The notes under the pieces: generated by a model
Databases searched by the model: none
What the model saw: the letters and a program-made list of their open reading frames with translations, nothing else
What the model was told of the DNA's origin: nothing
Shown: one piece after another, positions 26,740 to 34,410 of the stretch
Layout: every line of letters begins with the position of its first letter
How positions within the stretch are numbered: position 1 is the first letter of the stretch
Translations under genes and position numbers: made by a program
Origin: an uncultured Oscillospiraceae bacterium
GTDB lineage: Bacteria; Bacillota; Clostridia; Oscillospirales; Oscillospiraceae
DNA length: 64,000 nucleotides
Assembly: GCA_934591845.1 (NCBI GenBank)
Contig: CAKTPO010000006.1
Location: forward strand, 27,700 to 91,699
Direction of reading: 5' to 3'

Positions 26740-26768
26740 ATTATACCCTATATCCTCAGCAAAATCAA
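26740..26768 (-). promoter_or_regulatory. fic promoter within a repeated sequence
   Basis: -35 TTGATT (26763-26768) and -10 TATAAT (26740-26745) on the minus strand, 17-bp spacer. The surrounding ~55 bp closely match the sequence upstream of the two-component operon (31982-32036). Confidence 0.75.
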
Positions 26769-26790
26769 CATTTTTGTAGCCGGTCTTTTT

Positions 26791-26823
26791 TCCCGGTGCT
26801 TTTTATAATTCTTTTCTTTTGAA
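26791..26823. repeat. Direct repeat flanking fic (right)
   Basis: Partner of 26084-26117 (TCCCGGTGCTTTTTATAATT and following). Together they bracket a ~700-bp fic cassette. Confidence 0.75.
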
Positions 26824-26870
26824 TATGATTGGATTGGATATGCGGCCCTCTGCTTTTTCGTTGTTGGGTT

Positions 26871-29513
26871 TTATTGGGCATCTCTTAACTGCTCTACAAT
26901 GCTGCATCTGGCAGTGTGATCATACATAACAACGGGAATCAGCCATCCCAGCAGCGCAAAAATCGGTATGGCAAGCAAAACAGGAACGATTGTAAACCTT
27001 GCGCTGAAGAACCAGAACATCTGCTCCAGGAGATCACCAAGCAGAGGATTCAGCACGAAAGAAAGAACAAGTGCTGCGGCGGCGGAACTGAGTGCATAAA
27101 ACAGTCCCTCGTAAATCAGCATGGCTCTTAACTGTTTGTTGGTCATACCCACTGCCTGTAATACCGCAAATTCTCTTTTTCGAGAAAGGATTCCCGTCAT
27201 AATGGCATTGAAGAAGTTGAGAATACCTACAAGCCCAATGATGGCGCAGAGCAGGCCGCCCAGCAGCAGGAACAAATCCTGATAGCTTTTAAATTCTGCA
27301 CGGAGGGTGGTCTTGCTTTCGTACATCAGCGGCGATAAATCATTGGCTGTAAGCTCCGCCAGGTAGCGTTCCGCGGCATCTTCGGCAGCAGTGTCCGGGG
27401 TATCGAACAGCCAGAATAAGGGGACCGGCTCTTGTTGACTGTCCCGCGCCAGTGTTGTCACAGGCAGAAGAAAACGGTGTCCAAAGGTACCATATCGGTA
27501 ACTCATGGAGTGGGGGATCGTCACATAAGCGCAGACGGTATAGTTTACATCACGGCTTTGGGAAACGTAGTATTGCAGAAATTCTTGGGGTGTGGATTCT
27601 TCACATTTTTTGCCCGTTCGGCTGTCGATGTAATAGCCAGCCTCCACATAGCTGATGGTCTGTGTAGAGCCGATACGCGGGTATTGTTCCGAAATGGACA
27701 CCTTGCCGTAATCGTCCGTATAAACAGCCATGGCAATTGCATTGCTGCCTTCCTGAAACAAAGGAGCCAGATCACCCTCTACAACCGTCAGCTTTTCAAA
27801 CAGGCTTTCGTCCAATCCCTCAATTTGGGCTTCAGCACCAACCAGCTCTCCCCGGCGGGCCGTCATGGCCAGTTCCGATTCCAGCGTCTCCGAGAAACCG
27901 AATCTGGAACGCTCTGTACGCCATGCTTCTTCTGTTATCCAATATTTGGAGCCTAGCAATTGATAGCCGCATCCTGAAAGAGATGACCGTGTATTTGCTT
28001 TTATTTGCTCTATCTGCTCCTGAGAAATATAGCTTTCGGAGCGATTGTACCGAAAATAGTCCGTCGAGCTGACGATAAAGTCCGCACAGGTCTGCTTGGC
28101 CAGATACTTTTCCATATCAAAGCCCCCGGTAAAAGTAACCAGGATATTGAGAAGTACCACAGAAAGAGAAAGAGAGATCACCACAAGAACCGTTTTTCTT
28201 TTATTGCGCCCCAGATTGGCAAATGCCATCTGATATACTTTTGCGCCACGGGTGGTACGGTGTTTCTTTTTACTTTTTACAGTTTCCGTATACTTTGTTG
28301 CTTCCACCGGAGAGACCTTTGAAGCGATTTTCCCCGGACGGGCGCAGGAGAGCATCACTGTAAGGAGCGCAAACAGCGCAGAAGCAAGGAAAATGAGCGG
28401 TGAAGTGCTGACGGTAGAAACGCCGGCACCAAAAGTGGTCCGTGCCATTACGACTGGTGTCAGTAACGCACCGACACCGTATCCCAACAGCAGTCCGGCG
28501 GGAATGCCTGCAACACACAAAAACAGTGCCTGCAGGCTTATAATGCGTTTCAGCTGCCGGGGGGTGACACCGATGGTTTTCAGCAAACCATAAAATCGAA
28601 TATCCCCGGTAACGGAAATCTGAAAAATGTTGTAGATGATGAGATACCCTGTGAAAATCACCAGCGCAAGGAAAGCGACAATCGCCAGGAGGGTTGCTGC
28701 ATCCATGCTTTCACCAAGCTGAGAAGATGTATAGCCCCAGTTTACACCGATGCGTACAAGCTCCCCTTCCCCCGTTTCGTCCCAGGCATATCCCAAGTCC
28801 TGATCCACCTGCTCCATCTGTCCCCGGATGTTGATGCCGGATGCCAGCATCACATTCAGATCAACACGAAACGGTTCCAGTCCCTTGGACAGGGCTTCGG
28901 TTTCGATTTCCTTTGCGTATTCTTCGCTGATATTGATATAGTGAACAGGACTGATGTCATCATATTCCCACCAGCCAACCAGGGTAAACCGATCTGTTTT
29001 CTCATAAGGCATTGCGGATAAAGAACCCACCGTATAAGTCAGTTCAATTTCCGCACCCAATTCAGGCGCAACACCCAACAGCTTTAAGGCATAGGTATCC
29101 ATGGTGATTTCCTTTTTTCCTTGCGGTTTATGGCCCACGGTTGGTGCCGCAAAACTCCATTCGGTGCAATTGTCATCCATGAAGCTGACCTCCGCTGGGG
29201 CTTTCGCAAAAATCCCACTGTCCATATATCCAATGGTTATGCGTTTGCCGGTGGCTTTTACGTTTGGGTGGGCTGATATATTCTTGATCTGTTCTTCGGT
29301 CACTTCCTTAAAGGTTCCGTGGCAGTAACCGCCAACCTGACGGAACGTATACATTTGATAACTGGAATTCATGGACATGACGATGGTAAACAGCGAGGTA
29401 AACAGCAGCGCAGTCAGGGCAATGGCGATGATTGCGATCATGTTGCGTTTCCGGGATGCCCATAAAAAACGCCAACTTAGTTTCCGGATACATTTTCTGT
29501 TTTTGACATTCAT
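26871..29513 (-). CDS. MacB/FtsX-type ABC transporter permease
   Basis: 880 residues; start MNVKNRKCIRKLSWRFLWAS, because AGGAGG ends 8 bases before this ATG and overlaps the upstream GTG. N-terminal membrane segment (MIAIIAIALTALLFTSLFTI), a ~220-residue external domain, three membrane helices in the first FtsX core (AATLLAIVAFLALVIFTGYL...), a further cytosolic/helical linker, a second large external domain, and a final three-helix FtsX core (DLFLLLGGLLCAIIGLVGIL). Works with the ATPase upstream; a two-component system next door suggests export or sensing of peptides or antibiotics. Confidence 0.93.
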   Translation of the reverse strand: MNVKNRKCIRKLSWRFLWASRKRNMIAIIAIALTALLFTSLFTIVMSMNSSYQMYTFRQVGGYCHGTFKEVTEEQIKNISAHPNVKATGKRITIGYMDSGIFAKAPAEVSFMDDNCTEWSFAAPTVGHKPQGKKEITMDTYALKLLGVAPELGAEIELTYTVGSLSAMPYEKTDRFTLVGWWEYDDISPVHYINISEEYAKEIETEALSKGLEPFRVDLNVMLASGINIRGQMEQVDQDLGYAWDETGEGELVRIGVNWGYTSSQLGESMDAATLLAIVAFLALVIFTGYLIIYNIFQISVTGDIRFYGLLKTIGVTPRQLKRIISLQALFLCVAGIPAGLLLGYGVGALLTPVVMARTTFGAGVSTVSTSPLIFLASALFALLTVMLSCARPGKIASKVSPVEATKYTETVKSKKKHRTTRGAKVYQMAFANLGRNKRKTVLVVISLSLSVVLLNILVTFTGGFDMEKYLAKQTCADFIVSSTDYFRYNRSESYISQEQIEQIKANTRSSLSGCGYQLLGSKYWITEEAWRTERSRFGFSETLESELAMTARRGELVGAEAQIEGLDESLFEKLTVVEGDLAPLFQEGSNAIAMAVYTDDYGKVSISEQYPRIGSTQTISYVEAGYYIDSRTGKKCEESTPQEFLQYYVSQSRDVNYTVCAYVTIPHSMSYRYGTFGHRFLLPVTTLARDSQQEPVPLFWLFDTPDTAAEDAAERYLAELTANDLSPLMYESKTTLRAEFKSYQDLFLLLGGLLCAIIGLVGILNFFNAIMTGILSRKREFAVLQAVGMTNKQLRAMLIYEGLFYALSSAAAALVLSFVLNPLLGDLLEQMFWFFSARFTIVPVLLAIPIFALLGWLIPVVMYDHTARCSIVEQLRDAQ

Positions 29514-29528
29514 CTTCGCCACCTCCTG

Positions 29529-30200
<672 letters not shown>

Positions 30201-30217
30201 AAACGGGTACCTCCATG

Positions 30218-30264
30218 AAAAAAATCTGTATGGATACAAAGAAATCCTCCTTTGATACATACAG
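30218..30264 (-). terminator. Terminator or attenuator between the two-component genes and the ABC genes
   Basis: On the minus strand CTGTATG...CATACAG with extended pairing and a loop holding GGAGG, followed by seven T residues. It ends the sensor/regulator transcript or acts as a conditional attenuator ahead of the ABC operon. An open frame runs through it in phase with the ATPase. Confidence 0.7.
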
Positions 30265-30336
30265 ATTATGGCATAGGATTCTTTCCACATTCTTTCCGGC
30301 GGGAAATGAATTCTAACAGTTTTGAAAGAATGGATG

Positions 30337-31236
30337 CTATTTCGGCAGAAACACGGAAAAAGTGCTTCCTTTTCCGGGAATGGAAGAAACCTTGATATAG
30401 CCGCCCTCGCAAGAAATGATTTGCCGTGCTAAATACAAGCCGATTCCAACGCCCTCCTGTTCCCCCGCATTCTTTGAACGATAAAACCGGGTAAAGATTT
30501 TGGCTCGTTCACTTTCCGGGATGCCAGGGCCGGTATCCGATATATCGATTCTCGCAAACATTTCATAGCTTACAGCAGAAATCGTGATCACGCCTTGCTC
30601 TGTATACTTGATGGCATTGTCTACCACATTCGCCAGTGCTTCTGCTGTCCATTTCATATCAAATATCGCAGTAGTATCTGTATCATGCAGTTGCAAAGAC
30701 AGTCCTTTTCTGGCAGCTTTGGCAGCATATTGTTCCGCAATTCCCCCAAGTAGTGGCTGTAATGCCGTGGGCTGCGGTGACAGAGAAAGAATCCCATTCT
30801 CCAATCGGGACAGCTTTACAAGCGAATCAATCAAAAATCGTAATTTTTCCGTCTGATTATATAGAGCATCCACATTTGCCTTTGCCGATGGGGGAAGATC
30901 TTCTTCCATCAAAAGTTCACTGTATAACAGCAGGTTTGCAATCGGCGTTTTTGTCTGATGGGAAATATCCGCAATCAGGGATTTGATTCTATCCTTTTCC
31001 TGGGCCACATTCCGTGAAGAAGTTTCTGCCGCGGAAAGGTAATGCGCAAACTTCGTTTCCAATGCAGAAAGTTTGCTTTCATCAAAACCGCTTTCAGAAA
31101 AGGAGCCGGCCATGGCGGCATCCAACATTTTCTCGATTGCTTCCATGGTTTTTCTGACTTTTCTGCGATTCCAAAATACAGTAGCCGCCGCTGCCAGAAA
31201 ACACAGCAGCATGACAGCAATTCCCATCTCATTCAT
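30337..31236 (-). CDS. Sensor histidine kinase
   Basis: 299 residues with a single N-terminal membrane helix (MLLCFLAAAATVFW), no sizeable outside sensor domain, then a DHp domain with the phosphorylated His in DISHQTKTPIANLLLYSELL (about residue 92) and a HATPase domain (NVVDNAIKYT N-box, DTGPGIPES G1, GIGLYLARQI G2). The start overlaps the response regulator stop by 8 bp. The lack of an input domain is typical of intramembrane-sensing kinases that depend on an ABC transporter for the signal. Confidence 0.92.
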   Translation of the reverse strand: MNEMGIAVMLLCFLAAAATVFWNRRKVRKTMEAIEKMLDAAMAGSFSESGFDESKLSALETKFAHYLSAAETSSRNVAQEKDRIKSLIADISHQTKTPIANLLLYSELLMEEDLPPSAKANVDALYNQTEKLRFLIDSLVKLSRLENGILSLSPQPTALQPLLGGIAEQYAAKAARKGLSLQLHDTDTTAIFDMKWTAEALANVVDNAIKYTEQGVITISAVSYEMFARIDISDTGPGIPESERAKIFTRFYRSKNAGEQEGVGIGLYLARQIISCEGGYIKVSSIPGKGSTFSVFLPK

Positions 31237-31906
31237 CGTTCTTTACCCAGCTATACCCGATTCCATAAACCGTCTTGATATATTCCTGTGCGCCAAGTTT
31301 GTCTCTCAAACGCTTGATCGTAACTGACAAAGCGTTTTCATCCACATATTCTGCACCGTCTGTCCAAATCCGGTCTACAAGGTCTCCACGGGTCATGGTC
31401 CGGCCTCGGTTTTCCACAAGCAAGCGCAGTAATTTTTGCTCTGTTTTGCTCAGTTCCACCTTGGCTGCCCCTACATAAAAGGTCATGGTTCCAAAGTCAA
31501 AGGAAAAATGGTCGATCTGAATCGGTGTGTTTTTATGGATGGTCATTTTCTTTCGCAGTTGGGTATTGACCCTTGCCCGCAAAACCGAAAGAGAAAAGGG
31601 CTTGGTAATGTAGTCGTCAGCCCCTCGTTCCAATCCGTCTACGATGTCCAGATCGGTGTCATTGGCAGTCAGCAGAATAACGGGAATACCGGGTGTGTTT
31701 TCCTTGACCTCCCGGAGCAGTTCAAGCCCACTGCCATCCGGCAGATTGATATCCAACAAAATCAAGGATACTCCGCCGAAAAGCAGCTGCTCTTTCGCCG
31801 TTTTCAGGTCCTGGCAGGAAATGATCTGCCGATTCTCTGCTTTGAGTGCTTTGCATAAGCCCTGATTCAAACCAATATCATCTTCAACGATCAATAATTG
31901 CTCCAT
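31229..31906 (-). CDS. OmpR/PhoB-family response regulator
   Basis: 225 residues from MEQLLIVEDDIGLNQGL (a GTG three codons earlier is the alternative start). Receiver: acidic pair ED, phospho-Asp in LILLDINLPDG (about residue 52), Thr in VILLTAND and Lys in YITKPFS. Winged-helix DNA-binding domain ends KTVYGIGYSWVKN. Expected to control the ABC genes and perhaps itself. Confidence 0.94.
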   Translation of the reverse strand: MEQLLIVEDDIGLNQGLCKALKAENRQIISCQDLKTAKEQLLFGGVSLILLDINLPDGSGLELLREVKENTPGIPVILLTANDTDLDIVDGLERGADDYITKPFSLSVLRARVNTQLRKKMTIHKNTPIQIDHFSFDFGTMTFYVGAAKVELSKTEQKLLRLLVENRGRTMTRGDLVDRIWTDGAEYVDENALSVTIKRLRDKLGAQEYIKTVYGIGYSWVKNDE

Positions 31907-31951
31907 CTGTCTCACGCCCCGTTACGCAAAGGTCATTGTCGTTTCTCTATA

Positions 31952-31969
31952 GAAACTCTGAATAAATCG
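31952..31969. repeat. Solitary end of the inverted-repeat element
   Basis: GAAACTCTGAATAAATCG equals the terminal repeat of elements A and B but has no partner nearby. It lies in the leader of the response regulator gene. Confidence 0.5.
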
Positions 31970-31981
31970 TATTTTCTGACG

Positions 31982-32010
31982 ATTATACCTTATGTCGCCC
32001 CTATAATCAA
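31982..32010 (-). promoter_or_regulatory. Two-component operon promoter
   Basis: -35 TTGATT (32005-32010) and -10 TATAAT (31982-31987) with a 17-bp spacer; part of the ~55-bp sequence shared with the fic promoter. Confidence 0.75.
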
Positions 32011-32075
32011 TGTTTTTGTGGTCGTTCTTTTTTTCAGGCCCCGGCATAGGCTTGTTTTAAAAGGGGGGCGGGAAC

Positions 32076-32654
32076 ATGGTTTTGGGGTGGATTTGGACAG
32101 GTCTTATTGCCGTCAGCATTCTTTCGGCGGCAATCACCGGCAGAGGTGCGGTTCTGGCGGCAGCGGCCATGAGAGGGGCGCAGTCGGGGGTGACGGTGGC
32201 CCTTTCTATGGCTGGGGGGCTGTGTCTGTGGTCCGGGGTGGGGCGGCTGCTGGAAGCAAATGGGGTCATGGAGGCGTTGTCCCGGCTTCTGGACCCTGTT
32301 TTGGGGCGGGTCTTTCCGGACAGCCGGAAGAATCCTGATCTTCGCAAATCTCTTTGCGGCAACGTCTGTGCCAATCTCCTGGGCCTGGGCAACGCCGCCA
32401 CCCCCATGGGCATCCGGGCAGCCAAAGCATTAAAGCCCCCGGATTCTCAAACCGCCGGGGACCAACTGTGCCGACTGGTGGTTTTGAACACCGCCTCCAT
32501 TCAGCTGCTGCCCACCAATGTGGCCACTCTTCGGGCCGCCCTGGGCTGCCCCCGGCCCTTTGATATTCTCCCGGCGGTATGGCTGACGAGCCTTCTCTCC
32601 GCCGGGCTGGGGGTGGCCGCCGCCACGGTTCTGGGAAAGCTATGGAAGTCTTAA
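32076..32654 (+). CDS. spmA: Spore maturation protein SpmA
   Basis: 192-residue membrane protein of the nucleoside-recognition/gate fold. Hydrophobic segments near the N-terminus (VLGWIWTGLIAVSILSAAIT), conserved GNVCANLLGLGNAATPMG (about residue 94) and NTASIQLLPTNVATLR (about residue 136). With SpmB it is needed for spore core dehydration in Bacillus and Clostridium. Start after AAAAGGGGGGCGGGAAC. Overlaps spmB by 13 bp. Confidence 0.94.
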   Translation: MVLGWIWTGLIAVSILSAAITGRGAVLAAAAMRGAQSGVTVALSMAGGLCLWSGVGRLLEANGVMEALSRLLDPVLGRVFPDSRKNPDLRKSLCGNVCANLLGLGNAATPMGIRAAKALKPPDSQTAGDQLCRLVVLNTASIQLLPTNVATLRAALGCPRPFDILPAVWLTSLLSAGLGVAAATVLGKLWKS

Positions 32655-33160
32655 CAGACTATCTGGTTCCCGTGATTTTGCTGCTGGCATCGGGCCTGGC
32701 CCTGAGGAAAAAGGAAAACAGCTATGCCTTGCTATTGGAGGGGGGTGCGGAGGGGCTGCGGCTTCTCAAAGACATCCTCCCCACCCTCATTATGCTGCTC
32801 ACCGCCGTAGAGCTGTTCCGCTCCTCCGGGGCGGCGGAACTTTTGCAGCGGTTCTTATCACCGGTCTTTTCGTTCCTGGGCATTCCTGTGGAATGCGCTC
32901 TGCTGGTGCTGGTGCGGCCCATCAGCGGCAGTGCCGCCCTGGCGGTTGCCACAGACCTGATGGGCGTTTACGGCGTGGATTCCCAAATTGGCCGGACGGC
33001 GGCAATCATGCTGGGCTCCACGGAGACCACTTTTTATACCATCAGCGTCTATTTTGGAGCCGCAGGAATCCACCGCAGCCGCTACACCCTCCCCGCCGCC
33101 CTGTTTGCAGACCTGGTAGGGTTTACCGCCGCCGCCTGGACCGCAAGATTCATGAACTAA
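32642..33160 (+). CDS. spmB: Spore maturation protein SpmB
   Basis: 172 residues, start MEVLTDYLVPVILLL preceded by GGGAAAG inside the spmA end. Conserved RPISGSAALAVATDLM and GSTETTFYTISVYFGAAGI (about residue 125). Companion of SpmA in the same membrane gate family; the 13-bp overlap points to coupled translation. Likely sporulation-controlled, though I could not pick out a clear sigma-factor site. Confidence 0.95.
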   Translation: MEVLTDYLVPVILLLASGLALRKKENSYALLLEGGAEGLRLLKDILPTLIMLLTAVELFRSSGAAELLQRFLSPVFSFLGIPVECALLVLVRPISGSAALAVATDLMGVYGVDSQIGRTAAIMLGSTETTFYTISVYFGAAGIHRSRYTLPAALFADLVGFTAAAWTARFMN

Positions 33161-33199
33161 AACGGCATACGCCTCCCTGCCAGGGGCGTATGCCGTTTT
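33159..33199. terminator. Bidirectional terminator between spmB and the exonuclease gene
   Basis: AAACGGCATACGCC pairs with GGCGTATGCCGTTT, followed by T-runs on both sides; convergent genes. Confidence 0.9.
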
Positions 33200-33201
33200 G
33201 C

Positions 33202-34188
33202 TTATTCCGTTTTCTTGGCTCCGGCATTCCGGGGGCGTCTTCTTCTCCGGCGGCGGGGGCGATCCTCCGGTTCGGCCTTTTCGGCTCTTCTGGCGTAGGC
33301 TTCCGCTGCCTCGGAGGTGGCTTCATAGGTCAGGCGGCTGACCCGGATGAGTCCGTCGGGCTGGTCGCTGAGGCGAATGCGGATGAGAAACTTTCCATGC
33401 TCCGGGCAGGTGGCCAGATCCATATACCGGTGACCGGGCTGGGCAAACCACCGGGAACCCAGCATCTGCCGGTCACAGATGGGGCAACGGTTTTCTTTTC
33501 CGGACATGGCGGCCAGGGCGGCGGTTTTGTCCGGCAGGTCTCTGAATACCTCCCGCTGGATGCAGCCCGGCAGTTCCGCGCCGTGGAAGCCGTTTTCGTG
33601 ACTGCGCAGGGCCGCGTCATATTCTTCCGCCCCCCGGGTAAGGTCCAGCCGGGCGCAGATGAGGGCCGTATGGTAGGCATCCCCCAGGGCATCGTGGGCG
33701 GGACGGCTGGCAGGGATTTCAAACATCTCCATGGCGGTTTTCAGGGCTTTCTGGGCGGTGGAGCCGTCCGTCTGGGCATTAAAAATCATCTGGGCGTTGT
33801 ACCACCGGTTGGTCCAGCGTTCCTCCAGGCCGTACAGCCGCAGATTCTCCTGCAAAATGCCGATGTCATCAAAACCCCAGGTCAGAAATACAATGTCCTC
33901 TCCACACCAGGCTCTGAACCGCTCCATAGCCTCCGGGAACGGGATTCCCTCCTCCCGCAGCCGGGCTTCCTTAATGCCCGTCAGCTTGCTGACCCGGCGG
34001 TTTAAGTGACGATAGACCTTGGGGCGCACCATGATTTGAAATTCATCCGCCACCTGGCCCTCCTGGGTGACCCGCACGGCGCCGATTTGGATGATTTCTC
34101 CCCGAATAGGCACCGGCAATGGTTTTTTTGAGGAAGGGGAACCGGGCCAGGGCTGATTCCATTCCATGTCTAAAACGATATAATCCAT
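33202..34188 (-). CDS. DnaQ-like 3'-5' exonuclease with zinc-finger-like and Arg-rich C-terminus
   Basis: 328 residues, start MDYIVLDMEWNQ after GGAGAGGTTTTTCC. The DEDDh exonuclease core shows ExoI VLDMEWN (Asp/Glu), ExoII LTWGFDD and ExoIII HDALGDAYHTA with the catalytic His. Normal cores stop near residue 200. Here a second part follows with CPICDRQM...CPEHGKF (CxxC and a later C/H pair, zinc-ribbon-like) and a tail RPRRRRRRRPRNAG that should bind nucleic acid. Probably RNA or DNA end processing (KapD/RNase T-like group). Confidence 0.88.
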   Translation of the reverse strand: MDYIVLDMEWNQPWPGSPSSKKPLPVPIRGEIIQIGAVRVTQEGQVADEFQIMVRPKVYRHLNRRVSKLTGIKEARLREEGIPFPEAMERFRAWCGEDIVFLTWGFDDIGILQENLRLYGLEERWTNRWYNAQMIFNAQTDGSTAQKALKTAMEMFEIPASRPAHDALGDAYHTALICARLDLTRGAEEYDAALRSHENGFHGAELPGCIQREVFRDLPDKTAALAAMSGKENRCPICDRQMLGSRWFAQPGHRYMDLATCPEHGKFLIRIRLSDQPDGLIRVSRLTYEATSEAAEAYARRAEKAEPEDRPRRRRRRRPRNAGAKKTE

Positions 34189-34286
34189 CGGAAAAACCTC
34201 TCCATGTTCCATCTTTTTTGCTATCATACCACACTCTACCACCTTCTGTAAATACATAGCGTCAAAAACTTATGAAATTATTCCGA

Positions 34287-34315
34287 TTGCATTTCCGGGA
34301 CAAATGTATTATACT
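34287..34315 (+). promoter_or_regulatory. glgA promoter
   Basis: -35 TTGCAT (34287-34292) and -10 TATACT (34310-34315), 17-bp spacer, leaving a ~95-base leader. Confidence 0.65.
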
Positions 34316-34410
34316 GGTGGTAGAGTTTGTGGATAATCCCATTTCTCCCCGGTTTCGACCGGCACTACTTTGTTGAATTCGTTATATTTTCTTTTAGGAG
34401 GTAAGATCCC

